DNA of 64,000 nt from Bradyrhizobium canariense (GTDB taxonomy: Bacteria > Pseudomonadota > Alphaproteobacteria > Rhizobiales > Xanthobacteraceae): NCBI RefSeq assembly GCF_018130465.1, contig NZ_JAFCKJ010000020.1, forward strand, positions 31,628 through 95,627, in the 5' to 3' direction. Position numbers and translations under genes: made by a program. The notes beneath the pieces were generated by a model. It searched no databases and had not been told where the DNA came from. It saw only the letters and a list, made by a program, of their open reading frames with translations. Each line of letters opens with the position of its first letter. The first letter of the stretch is position 1. This document shows positions 19,442 to 27,053 of the stretch, in pieces.

Positions 19442-20455
19442 TCACTCCAGTGTTCGAGCCTTCCGTATGACCCGTTGCCAGACGATTTCGGTCACGAGCA
19501 CCGCAAGGATGCCGAACGCGCCGCCCGCGATTACGTTGGCGACGCGCTCCTCGGCGATGCCGCTGGCGCCGCCGGCAAAGGAGGCGGCCAGCGCAATGAA
19601 GAAGCAACGCAGGCCAAAGCCGACGATATAGCGGGAGAATGAGGTCAGCGTGAGGGTGGCCGCGAGAACCGCAAGCGCATAGCCGACGCGGCTCTCCGGC
19701 AGCGCGATGCCGGCGATAAAGCCGAGCGGGACACCGACGAATGCGCCGATAGCGCGCTGCTTCAGCTTGTCGGTGGAGGCCGAGAGATCGCCGACGACGA
19801 CGCTTGCGGCCGACCACATCACCCATTGTCCCTGGGCGAGATCGAAGATCTCGACCAGCGCCGCCGCAGCGAAGACCGCCATGGCGGTTGCCGCCGCGGG
19901 CAAGAACCACTCGGCCGCAGGCGGTTCGAACGAGGTCGTCAAGGCGCCGTCACGTCGCCGTTGATCGTACATCTGGATGCCACAAACCAGCGCCAGGGCA
20001 ATCGGAGACGCCACGACGATCACGCCAGCATGACGCAGGGCCTCTGAGGCGCTCACGCCCTCCCGCACCTCGCAGGCGAGATAGACGGCGGGGATGAACA
20101 CCCAGTTGCCCAATGTCCGGAAGTGCTCGCCGTAGCGCGTCACTGCCACGGCAAGGAAACCGGCGAGCGCCGTCAGCACGACGAACAGTGGTTTGACCGG
20201 GGCAGCGAGGAAGAGCGCGGCAAAGGTGACGAGGATGGCGAGGTAGTGAAACGCGACCGTCTTCGGCGCCAGCCGCAGCCGCAGCGCGGGAATGAGCAGT
20301 GAAACCGCGATCAGCCCGAGATTCAGCAGCGCCGTTTCGCGGGAGATGAAATAGGCGGCGACAAACGGCCCGACGACGATCAGCGCGCGCAGCAGCTCGC
20401 CGGTCTTGATTTCCCGGGACAGGAGATCGCGCAGGTTGGTTGCAGAGGCACTCAC
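19442..20455 (-). CDS. FUSC-family inner-membrane transporter
   Basis: 337 residues of mostly hydrophobic sequence with two clusters of helices, separated by a cytosolic stretch (QMYDQRRRDGALTTSFEPPAAEW). This is the half-repeat arrangement of fusaric acid/aromatic acid efflux proteins of the FUSC group. I take the GTG at 20455 as start because GGAGAAGTC lies directly before it. An in-frame ATG at 20488 would add 11 residues. No periplasmic adaptor or outer-membrane channel gene accompanies it. Substrate unknown. Confidence 0.65.
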   Translation of the reverse strand: MSASATNLRDLLSREIKTGELLRALIVVGPFVAAYFISRETALLNLGLIAVSLLIPALRLRLAPKTVAFHYLAILVTFAALFLAAPVKPLFVVLTALAGFLAVAVTRYGEHFRTLGNWVFIPAVYLACEVREGVSASEALRHAGVIVVASPIALALVCGIQMYDQRRRDGALTTSFEPPAAEWFLPAAATAMAVFAAAALVEIFDLAQGQWVMWSAASVVVGDLSASTDKLKQRAIGAFVGVPLGFIAGIALPESRVGYALAVLAATLTLTSFSRYIVGFGLRCFFIALAASFAGGASGIAEERVANVIAGGAFGILAVLVTEIVWQRVIRKARTLE

Positions 20456-20522
20456 GACTTCTCCACATAGCCGAATGAACGGCTGCATTATACGAAGTGG
20501 GACGCCGCTAGCCACACCCGCC

Positions 20523-20628
20523 GTCATTCCGGGATGCGTGCGAAGCACGCAGGCCCGAAATCCATGGGTGCCGCGTGTTCTGTGGCGAGATGGATTCCGG
20601 GTTCGCCCTTCGGGCGCCCCGGAATGAC
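20523..20628. repeat. Intergenic palindromic element beginning and ending GTCATTCCGGG/CCGGAATGAC
   Basis: The ends GTCATTCCGGG (20523-20533) and CCCCGGAATGAC are inverted copies. Inside are GATGCGTGCGAAGCACGCAGG and GGTTCGCCCTTCGGGCGCCC hairpins (partly quoted). It differs from the 8107 and 29231 family. It lies between the FUSC gene and the MxaJ-like operon. Elements with these ends are frequent in Bradyrhizobium intergenic DNA. Confidence 0.75.
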
Positions 20629-20636
20629 CAACTGAA

Positions 20637-21566
20637 TCACCGCTGAATGATCTTCATCCAGACCTCGCCGAGGATCGCAGGCTCCCGCGGCGGCAGATAG
20701 GTCAGCCCCGCCTGCCTGCCGAATTCGGCGATCTTGCCCTCGGCAGCAAGCCCGGCCAGCGCCTTGTTGACGGCGTCGATCAGCGCGGGATCGCCGGCGA
20801 GCCCGACATAGCCGCGATTGGCCCCGATCGGATAGTAATAGCCGGACGCGGTGATCGCCGTATCAGGGTGCGCGGCGCGATGGGCGTCGAAGCGGCCGAG
20901 GTCGACCAGCGTCGCGTCATGGTCGCCACGGGCAAGTGCGCCGAGGAGATCATCGCGGCCGGGGACGAGATGGGTGATGTCGTCGATCAGGCGCCCCTTG
21001 TCGAAGGTCATGAGGATCGCATCGCCGAGCGAGCCGCTCTCGATGACGAGGCGCAGGCCTGCGAGGTCGCCGATGTCGCCGATCTTGCGCCCCCGCGCCT
21101 TCGGCCCGAGCACGACTGTCATCGGCGAGTAGACGTAGGGCTGGCTTGGCGCGAGCACGCCGAGCGCGACGCGGCGGCGCCGGTCGTCGCGCGTGGCGCC
21201 GGCAAAATCCGGCAAGCGCGCCGTTTTCATGCCGGGCTTGACGAGGGAGTCAATCGTCAGAGCGTAGCCGCCGACGAGCGAGCAGCGCCCGTCGGACAGC
21301 AGCGCATTGGCCTCGAGCTGCGGGCTCGAATCCTCATCCAGCTTGCTCTCGAACCACTGGATCGTCAGCGACCGCCCGAGCCGGTCGGCGACCGCCTGCG
21401 CCAGCAGCACGTCGAACCCCGAGCCCGGCTTGCCCTTGTGATGCACCGAGAGCGGTGGCCGGTCCTCGTCGAGACAAATCTTGAGCGGATCGTCGGCCGC
21501 GCGTGCAGCCGTGGCCGCCGCCGCGAGGATCGCGGCAATGCCCCACGCGGCCAGCCAGCGCCTCAT
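20637..21566 (-). CDS. MxaJ/XoxJ-like periplasmic solute-binding protein
   Basis: 309 residues. Sec signal (MRRWLAAWGIAAILAAAATAARA) followed by a type 3 extracellular solute-binding fold: DPLKICLDEDRPPLSVHHKGKPGSGFDV at the start and IGANRGYVGL late. Third gene of an operon with a PQQ dehydrogenase and a cytochrome c; its start overlaps the cytochrome stop as ATGA (21563-21566). In mxa/xox operons the protein at this place (MxaJ/XoxJ) is thought to help activate the dehydrogenase rather than to import a solute. That role is inferred from position and fold. Confidence 0.8.
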   Translation of the reverse strand: MRRWLAAWGIAAILAAAATAARAADDPLKICLDEDRPPLSVHHKGKPGSGFDVLLAQAVADRLGRSLTIQWFESKLDEDSSPQLEANALLSDGRCSLVGGYALTIDSLVKPGMKTARLPDFAGATRDDRRRRVALGVLAPSQPYVYSPMTVVLGPKARGRKIGDIGDLAGLRLVIESGSLGDAILMTFDKGRLIDDITHLVPGRDDLLGALARGDHDATLVDLGRFDAHRAAHPDTAITASGYYYPIGANRGYVGLAGDPALIDAVNKALAGLAAEGKIAEFGRQAGLTYLPPREPAILGEVWMKIIQR

Positions 21567-21919
21567 GGCTTTCTCCGACTCGAGATGAAGGCCCAGAGAT
21601 TCCCGATCTCGTCCTCGCTGAGAATGTCGGCCCAGGGCGGCATCCTGTTGTTCTTGCCGTTCTTCACGGTGGTGACGAAGCGCGTCTTGTCGTCGGGGAA
21701 GGCGCGCAGGTCCGGCGTGATGGTGCCGGGGTTCATCATGTTGGGGCCGTGGCAGTGCGAGCATTTCTCGGCATAGGTCGACTTGCCGTGGTCGATCTGT
21801 GCCTGCACGGGATTGCCGGTTGAATCATCCGCGGCACGAACGGTCGCCGCAAGCGCGACCGTCAGCACCGCGACGGTGGCGAGGATCGCCACCGTCTTGT
21901 GAGATACCTTTCTCAGCAT
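21563..21919 (-). CDS. Small c-type cytochrome paired with the PQQ dehydrogenase
   Basis: 118 residues: signal segment to about residue 29 (TVRAA-DD), one haem site Cys53-x-x-Cys56-His57 (CSHCH) and a likely axial Met93 in NRMPPWADIL. The C-terminal helix DEIGNLWAFISSRRK is a class I cytochrome feature. It starts 10 bases after the dehydrogenase stop and overlaps the MxaJ-like gene by four bases, so all three are one transcript. It should be the physiological electron acceptor of the 554-residue dehydrogenase. It is much shorter than XoxG and lacks XoxG's extra cysteines. Confidence 0.88.
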   Translation of the reverse strand: MLRKVSHKTVAILATVAVLTVALAATVRAADDSTGNPVQAQIDHGKSTYAEKCSHCHGPNMMNPGTITPDLRAFPDDKTRFVTTVKNGKNNRMPPWADILSEDEIGNLWAFISSRRKP

Positions 21920-21929
21920 CGTGCCGTGG

Positions 21930-23594
21930 TTATTGCTTGACCGCAAAAACCCAAAGCGAGCCGCCGGGCGGCACCTTGGCAAGCCGCTCGTCGCCGGAGA
22001 ACAGCGAGTAGACGCCGCCATAGCCGCTCGTCACCGCGACATACTGCACGCCGTCCTGCTGCCAGGTCACCGGTTGTCCCTCGATGCCCGAGCCGGTCTG
22101 GAACTGCCAGAGCTTCTTGCCGGTGTCGGCATCGAAGGCCTCGAACTCGCCGGTCAGCGCGCCGGAGAACACGACGCCGCCCGCGGTCGACAGCACGCCG
22201 GAGAAGCGCGGGATGTCGCTTGGTGCTTCCCACTTCGCCTTGCCGGTCATCGGATCGATCGCCTTCAAATGACCGCGCGGACCGTCACCCCATTCCCAGA
22301 GATCGGTGAGGTCCATGCCGAGATACCATTCACCCTGCTTGAAGGTGGCGGGTTCGGTCTTGTACCTGCCACCGAAGGCGAGCGTGTTGGCGTAGGCGAG
22401 GCCGGTCTGCGGATTGAACGACATCGGCTCCCAGTTCTTGCCGCCGAGGATCGACGGATAGACTGTCACCTTCTTGCCGTCGCGCGCGTCCTTCGAGACG
22501 TCGGTCTCGATGGGACGTCCGGTCTTCATGTCGATTCCGGTCGCCCAGTTGACCTTCACGTAAGGATTGGCCGCGAGCAGCTTTCCGTTGGTGCGGTCGA
22601 GCACGTAGAAGAAGCCGTTGCGGTTGGCGTCCATCAACACCTTGGTCGGCTTGCCCTCGACGTTCATGTCGGCGAGGACCATCTCGGCCACGCTGTCATA
22701 GTCGAACGGATTGTTGGGCGAGAACTGGTAGTGCCACTTGATCTTGCCGGTCTTGGGATCCATCGCCAGCACGGAGCAGGTGTAGAGGTTGTCGCCCGGG
22801 CGCACTGCCGAGTTGAACGGTCCGGGATTGCCGATACCCCAATAGACCGTGTTCAGCTCGGGATCATAGGAGCCCGTAATCCAGGTCGAGCCACCGCCGA
22901 GCTTCCAGGTATCGCCCTTCCAGGTGTCGCCGCCGGGCTCGTCGGGGGAGGGGATCGAATGGGTGCGCCACAGGTGCTTGCCCGTTGCCGGATCCCAGCC
23001 GTCGATGAAGCCGCGGGTGCCGAACTCGGCGCCGGAGATGCCGGTGATCACGACGCCGTCGGCGACCAGCGGCGCCACCGTCATCGAATAGCCTTCCTTG
23101 ATATCGGCCGCCTTCTGCCGCCACAGCTCCTTGCCGTCCTTGGCGTCGAGCGCGATCACGTTGGCGTCGAGCGTGGTGCGGAACACCTTGCCGTCATAGA
23201 GCGCGGCGCCGCGATTGATGATGCCGCAGCAGACGATGCGCGGGGTTTCGGCGGGATACTCGATCTTGGATTTCCAGATCTGCTTGCCGGTCTTGGCGTC
23301 GACCGCCATGGTCGCGTTGTGCGACGTCACGTAGATCACGCCCTGGTACACCAGCGGCTGCGATTCCTCGCTGCGATCGTCGTTGAAAGAGTAGTTCCAG
23401 ACCGGGACAAGGTTCTTGACGCTGTCCTTGTTGATCTGGTTCAGCGTCGAGAAGCGCTGGAGATTGTAACCCATCCCGTAGTTGAGAACGTTCGATGTAT
23501 CGGTCGCGCCCTTGACCAGCTGTTCGCTGGTTTGTGCACTTGCACAAGTCGATGCAAGCATGACGAGGCTCGCGGCCATCGCAAAGCGTTTCAT
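21930..23594 (-). CDS. PQQ-dependent alcohol dehydrogenase, lanthanide type, with own cytochrome and MxaJ-like partner
   Basis: Periplasmic quinoprotein of 554 residues, signal peptide cleaved near ASA-Q (20-21). Key residues: vicinal Cys122-Cys123 (VCCGIINRGA), Glu190 (GAEFGTRG), Asn256 (GIGNPGPFN), catalytic Asp298 and lanthanide ligand Asp300 (NPFDYDSVAE). Shorter than XoxF and different around the active site (Phe before the Asp), so it probably prefers a larger alcohol; substrate unknown. First gene of the dehydrogenase/cytochrome/MxaJ-like operon, and divergent from the lanmodulin gene across a 343-base region. Confidence 0.92.
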   Translation of the reverse strand: MKRFAMAASLVMLASTCASAQTSEQLVKGATDTSNVLNYGMGYNLQRFSTLNQINKDSVKNLVPVWNYSFNDDRSEESQPLVYQGVIYVTSHNATMAVDAKTGKQIWKSKIEYPAETPRIVCCGIINRGAALYDGKVFRTTLDANVIALDAKDGKELWRQKAADIKEGYSMTVAPLVADGVVITGISGAEFGTRGFIDGWDPATGKHLWRTHSIPSPDEPGGDTWKGDTWKLGGGSTWITGSYDPELNTVYWGIGNPGPFNSAVRPGDNLYTCSVLAMDPKTGKIKWHYQFSPNNPFDYDSVAEMVLADMNVEGKPTKVLMDANRNGFFYVLDRTNGKLLAANPYVKVNWATGIDMKTGRPIETDVSKDARDGKKVTVYPSILGGKNWEPMSFNPQTGLAYANTLAFGGRYKTEPATFKQGEWYLGMDLTDLWEWGDGPRGHLKAIDPMTGKAKWEAPSDIPRFSGVLSTAGGVVFSGALTGEFEAFDADTGKKLWQFQTGSGIEGQPVTWQQDGVQYVAVTSGYGGVYSLFSGDERLAKVPPGGSLWVFAVKQ

Positions 23595-23937
23595 CCGTTC
23601 CTCCCAATATGCGCGCCTATTGACGCTGCGGCTGCAACACTCCGCCCGAATGCAAAACGCGTCAATACGAAAGTCGTAATCGCGACGCCGATATGGTGGG
23701 CGGCCGGATGCCGGTCACCTGACGGAGACCTGACAAACAACTCTCACTTGTGCGCAGGCGCTGAAGAAATTCCGCGGCACGAAGCAGAGTGCGTGCGGGA
23801 CGGCAGCGGTCGGGCCGACGGGTTCCGCAAGTTGTGCGGTGCGCAGGCTGCAATTCGGGGCTTGAACCGAAGCTCGCTTGTGGACTTATGTCGTTTCGAT
23901 CCGGTTCGAATCGGAGCTCTTGGTCAGGGAGGTTTTC
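23595..23937. promoter_or_regulatory. Shared divergent promoter of the PQQ dehydrogenase operon and lanmodulin
   Basis: 343 bases without a gene. Next to the dehydrogenase start are the inverted repeats TATTGACGC (23618-23626) and GCGTCAATA (23659-23667). TACGA (23666-23670) facing TCGTA (23674-23678) directly abuts the second arm. These are plausible operator halves. The lanmodulin ribosome site AGGGAGG is at about 23926. Confidence 0.45.
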
Positions 23938-24330
23938 ATGATATCGCGTCGCTCTGTTGCACTTGCGCTCACGGTCGCACTGCTGTCCGGTCCGGCATGG
24001 TCGGCCTCCGGCAACGCGGTCAAGGCGTTCGATACCGACAATGACGGTACGCTCGATCTTGCCGAGGTGAAGAAGGCGGCGGCCGCGTTGTTCGCCAAGC
24101 TCGATCCCGATCACGACGGCACGCTCGACGCCCGCGAATTGCGCGGACGGTTAACGGCGAAAGAACTCGCCGCCGCCGATCCCGATCGCGACGGGACTCT
24201 CACGCTCGACGAATATCTCTCGGTGGTGGAGCAGCGCTTCAACGCAGCGAATCCCGACAAGGATGGAACGCTGGATGCGAAGGAGCTGAACTCGCGCGCC
24301 GGCCGCGCGCTGCTGCGCTTGTTGCGGTAA
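23938..24330 (+). CDS. lanM: Lanmodulin homologue, four EF-hand periplasmic lanthanide-binding protein
   Basis: 130 residues: signal peptide (cleavage near WSA-S, residue 23) and four compact EF-hand loops. They are EF1 32-43 (DTDNDGTLDLAE), EF2 56-67 (DPDHDGTLDARE), EF3 81-92 (DPDRDGTLTLDE) and EF4 105-116 (NPDKDGTLDAKE). Loops are separated by only 12-13 residues and three have Pro at position 2. EF4 starts with Asn and the protein ends in a short Leu-rich helix. All of these are features I recall of Methylorubrum LanM. Differences: EF1 has Thr instead of Pro at position 2, and EF3 has Thr at position 9 where LanM has Asp. Position beside lanthanide enzymes supports a metal buffering or shuttling role. 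A plain calcium EF-hand protein is the alternative. Confidence 0.88.
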   Translation: MISRRSVALALTVALLSGPAWSASGNAVKAFDTDNDGTLDLAEVKKAAAALFAKLDPDHDGTLDARELRGRLTAKELAAADPDRDGTLTLDEYLSVVEQRFNAANPDKDGTLDAKELNSRAGRALLRLLR

Positions 24331-24500
24331 GAGCCGCCCGCTTGACTGGGAGCGAAGGCGAGTTGTCCGAGAGAGAAATTTGCAAGCGCGATGCGACAGT
24401 TCGCTGTGTCAACGGCTCGATTCCAGACTTGCGCTGTGCCTGACGCAGCCCTAGGTTTTTGCCGGCGCGATGTCGCGCTCAATCCCTTGGGAGTCCCCGA

Positions 24501-24581
24501 ATGGCCTGGAAAGCTCCGAAGATCGTGGAAGTGCCGGTCGGCATGGAAATCAACATGTACGCCTGCGCTTTGCGCAAATAA
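24501..24581 (+). CDS. pqqA: PqqA, peptide precursor of PQQ (orphan copy)
   Basis: Open frame of 26 residues beginning MAWKAPKIVEVPVGMEI and ending CALRK, with ribosome site GGGAG. Glu16 and Tyr20 are spaced as Glu-x3-Tyr, the pair joined by PqqE to build PQQ. The preceding VPVGMEI resembles the Val-Gly-Met-Glu context of methylotroph PqqA. No pqqB, C, D or E lies in the window, so the processing enzymes must be elsewhere. The gene sits 171 bases after lanM, same strand. A hairpin follows at once. Confidence 0.85.
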   Translation: MAWKAPKIVEVPVGMEINMYACALRK

Positions 24582-24606
24582 GACTGCAAGTAAGACTGAC
24601 GACCTG

Positions 24607-24642
24607 CCACGGCTTCGATGGCAACCACCGTCGAAGCCGTGG
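24607..24642 (+). other. Hairpin directly after pqqA
   Basis: Perfect 12-base stem CCACGGCTTCGA (24607-24618) with TCGAAGCCGTGG (24631-24642), loop of 12 bases, no T run. It starts 25 bases past the pqqA stop and ends 11 bases before the next gene's likely start. By position it may stabilise the short pqqA message, attenuate transcription or mask the next ribosome site. Confidence 0.75.
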
Positions 24643-24653
24643 TAGTGTCGGGG

Positions 24654-25523
24654 ATGCGCGCGAGAGCCCTCACATTCTGGACCATAGCCGCCTGCACCGT
24701 CGCGCTCGCACCGGCATGCGTCAGCGCCGAAGAGGGCTTTGATACCGAGCATATCTTCGGCTTCATGATCGGCACCGATGTCGGCAATCCCGGCGAGCGC
24801 GAATTCCAGACCCAAACGACAGGACGATTCGGTAAAGGCGGCGGGACCTATCGCGCCCTCTCGCAGGAGGTCGAGATCGAGATCGTGCCGCTGCCGAACT
24901 TCCGCGTCGAGGTCGGCGGCACCGCCACGCTGCACGACATCACCGGCGTCCCCGATATCGGCGACCGCCGCCAGTTCAATTTCCAGGGCGCTTCGCTCGA
25001 CCTGCGCTATCGCCTGCTCGATCGCTCGCGCGCGCCATTTGGGTTGACTGTCGCCGCCGAACTCCATGGCGACCGCATCGACGAGACCTCTGGCGCCAAA
25101 GGCCGGATGTACGGTACCGATTTCACGCTCGCCTTCGATCGCGAACTGATCCCGAACTTCGCCATCGGGGCGCTCAACCTGATCTATCAACCCGAATGGG
25201 CCCGCTTCGAGATGGCGGGACTGTCCGAAAAGAGCTCAACCATCGGCGCGGCCTTCGCCGGCCTCGTGCGCGTGCGGCCCGATGTGCTGCTCGGCGGCGA
25301 GGTGCGCTACTTCCGGCAGTACGAAGGCATCGGCCTCGGCGAGTTCGCAGGCCAGGCCCTCTTCGTCGGTCCGACCGCTTATTTCCAGCTTTCCGAGCGC
25401 TCGCGCCTGACCATGAGCTGGAGCATGCAGGCCTGGGGCCGTCCGGCCGGATCGGGCGGCAATCTTGACCTCGTCAATTTCGAGCGCCACCAGGCACGGC
25501 TGGTGTTTGGGGTTAACTTCTAG
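24654..25523 (+). CDS. Predicted outer-membrane beta-barrel protein, unknown function
   Basis: 289 residues from ATG 24654 (the frame also has an ATG at 24618 inside the hairpin). Signal peptide MRARALTFWTIAACTVALA, cleaved near VSA-E. The mature chain alternates amphipathic strands (EVEIEIVPLPNFRVEVGGTA, RRQFNFQGASLDLRYRLL, FGLTVAAELHG) and ends QARLVFGVNF with a terminal Phe, the classic outer-membrane signature. Not a TonB receptor: no plug domain. I do not recognise the family. Third in line after lanM and pqqA, so it may take part in lanthanide or PQQ handling at the outer membrane; unproven. Confidence 0.65.
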   Translation: MRARALTFWTIAACTVALAPACVSAEEGFDTEHIFGFMIGTDVGNPGEREFQTQTTGRFGKGGGTYRALSQEVEIEIVPLPNFRVEVGGTATLHDITGVPDIGDRRQFNFQGASLDLRYRLLDRSRAPFGLTVAAELHGDRIDETSGAKGRMYGTDFTLAFDRELIPNFAIGALNLIYQPEWARFEMAGLSEKSSTIGAAFAGLVRVRPDVLLGGEVRYFRQYEGIGLGEFAGQALFVGPTAYFQLSERSRLTMSWSMQAWGRPAGSGGNLDLVNFERHQARLVFGVNF

Positions 25524-25665
25524 CGTTCTCTCCACCGCGCCCCGCTTGCAGGGAGAGGGGATGGAGGCAATTCCCGCTCCATTTCTCACGGTCGGATTGA
25601 AACTTCCGGCTCCTCGGAGCGTAACCTTTTGTGCTAATCTCCATCGCCTCTGCGAGGATCCCGGC

Positions 25666-25875
25666 ATGAATCCGATCGACCTGGTGGTGACTGTGTGCGC
25701 GTTGCTCTCGCCTGCGACCTGCGAGGAGCAGCATCTGGTGTTCAACTATGGGGGGTCGCCGACGCAATGCGCGATGGCCGCGCCGCCCTATATCGCGCAA
25801 TGGATCGGCGACCATCCGAAGTGGCAGGCGGTGCGGTGGCGCTGCGAGTATCCGCACCCGAACGACAAGGCGTGA
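25666..25875 (+). CDS. Conserved small cysteine-containing protein
   Basis: 69 residues: a short hydrophobic start (MNPIDLVVTVCALLSPATC) then EEQHLVFNY, QCAMAAPPYIAQWIGDHPKW and VRWRCEYPHP. Four cysteines (11, 19, 35, 59) could form two disulfides if exported. ATG 25666 follows GAGGATC. Similar short proteins exist in Bradyrhizobium by my recollection, without known function. The 142-base gap before it holds a degraded half of the CTCTCC...GGGAGAGG repeat. Confidence 0.6.
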   Translation: MNPIDLVVTVCALLSPATCEEQHLVFNYGGSPTQCAMAAPPYIAQWIGDHPKWQAVRWRCEYPHPNDKA

Positions 25876-25941
25876 AGCGCTGCGCTGCCTTGCGGGTCGC
25901 GATTGGCACCATGAGGGGAGAGCGCTCGTAACGCGCCCGCG

Positions 25942-26295
25942 TTACTTGCTGCAGTCCTTCAGATCCTTGTCGGCGATCGAGAACACCGCGTCCGCCTTGA
26001 TCTCGATGTCGCGCACGATGCACTGCCGTGCATTGGGATAGCCGACCTTGGCGTCGTAGCGGCCGGGCTCGACGCCGGTGATGCGCAGCCGCTCGTCGTG
26101 ATCGACCTCCTTGTCCTTGTCGTTCAAGCACTGGTTCGGCCCCCACTCGGTCTTGCCGGCCGGCGAGAGCTGGAAGCCGGAGATCGTCTCCGTCGTCAGA
26201 TTCCAGAGCCGGATGCCCTTGCCCTTGGCCTGCGCGAGCGCCGCGCCCGGCATCGCAACCAACAGGATGCCGATCGCAATCAGCGTACGCCGCAT
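25942..26295 (-). CDS. Small exported protein of unknown function
   Basis: 117 residues. Signal peptide MRRTLIAIGILLVAMPGAALA then a probable beta-sandwich: GIRLWNLTTETISGFQLSPAGKTEWG, DERLRITGVEPGRYDAKVGY and two cysteines (QCIVRDIEI; KDCSK). The start at ATG 26295 follows GGGAGG. It lies 47 bases downstream of the ABC transporter operon at 26343-28780, same strand, and may be its last gene. No named family recognised. Confidence 0.6.
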   Translation of the reverse strand: MRRTLIAIGILLVAMPGAALAQAKGKGIRLWNLTTETISGFQLSPAGKTEWGPNQCLNDKDKEVDHDERLRITGVEPGRYDAKVGYPNARQCIVRDIEIKADAVFSIADKDLKDCSK

Positions 26296-26342
26296 GGTGA
26301 ACCTCCCGCGAAGATTTCGTTGGCCCAGTTGACCATGAGTTC

Positions 26343-27053
26343 TCATTTCGATTCAAGCTGCAACGCCGCGAGCTCGGCCCTGATCCTGCCGAGCTCGGCC
26401 TCGCTGCGCTCCGCGCGTGGGATGGCAATCGGCACCTCCCGCACGATGCGCGCCGGTCGCGGCGACAGCAGGAACAGGCGGTCGCCGAGGCGGATCGCGT
26501 CATCCAGGCTGTGGGTGACGAGCAGCGTCATCACCGGACGGCGCGCCACCAGCGTCGCGATCTCGTCGCGCAAACGGCCGGCGAGTGCGTCGTCGAGCGA
26601 GGCGAGGGGCTCGTCGAGCACGAGCAGATCGGGCTCCACCGCAAAGGCGCGGGCGAGCGCGACGCGCCGGGCGAGGCCCAGTGACAATTCGCCGGGAAAA
26701 TGACTGCGATGCGCCTCCAGCTCTAGGATCCTGAACAGCTCGGCGAGCTTCGCATCGGTGATATCGGGCGCCGCCAGCCGCACGTTCTGCTCGACCGAGC
26801 GCCATGGCAGCAGCCGCGGCTCCTGGAACACCATTCCGATCCGCGCTTCCGGCGGGCGCGAAACGTGCCCCCCGAAGTCGCGGTCGAGCCCGAGGATGAT
26901 GCGCAGCATCGTGCTCTTGCCGCAGCCGGACGGACCGATCAGCACGCCGACCTCGCCGGATTGAAGCGCGAAGCTGACCGGCGCGAGCACCTCCTGCGTT
27001 CCGCCCGCGGCACTCCTGAACGTCTTGCCTGTGATATCGACTTCAAGCCGCAC
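26343..27053 (-). CDS. ABC transporter ATPase, nitrate/sulfonate/taurine type
   Basis: 236 residues with all ABC motifs: Walker A GPSGCGKST, Q-loop in GMVFQEPRLLPWRSVEQNV, signature LSLGLARRVALARA (degenerate LSGGQ), Walker B LLVLDEPLASLDDA and the H-loop VTHSLDDAI. It energises import with the permease whose gene overlaps its start by 11 bases. The family handles nitrate, taurine, aliphatic sulfonates or thiamine precursors; the substrate here is not evident. Placement between lanM/pqqA and the quinoprotein-accessory genes suggests a link to PQQ-enzyme metabolism. Confidence 0.85.
   Translation of the reverse strand: MRLEVDITGKTFRSAAGGTQEVLAPVSFALQSGEVGVLIGPSGCGKSTMLRIILGLDRDFGGHVSRPPEARIGMVFQEPRLLPWRSVEQNVRLAAPDITDAKLAELFRILELEAHRSHFPGELSLGLARRVALARAFAVEPDLLVLDEPLASLDDALAGRLRDEIATLVARRPVMTLLVTHSLDDAIRLGDRLFLLSPRPARIVREVPIAIPRAERSEAELGRIRAELAALQLESK

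Noticed and set aside
21921-24044. 707-codon + strand frame
   Set aside because: Antisense to the PQQ dehydrogenase; it also runs into the lanmodulin frame, which is better supported.
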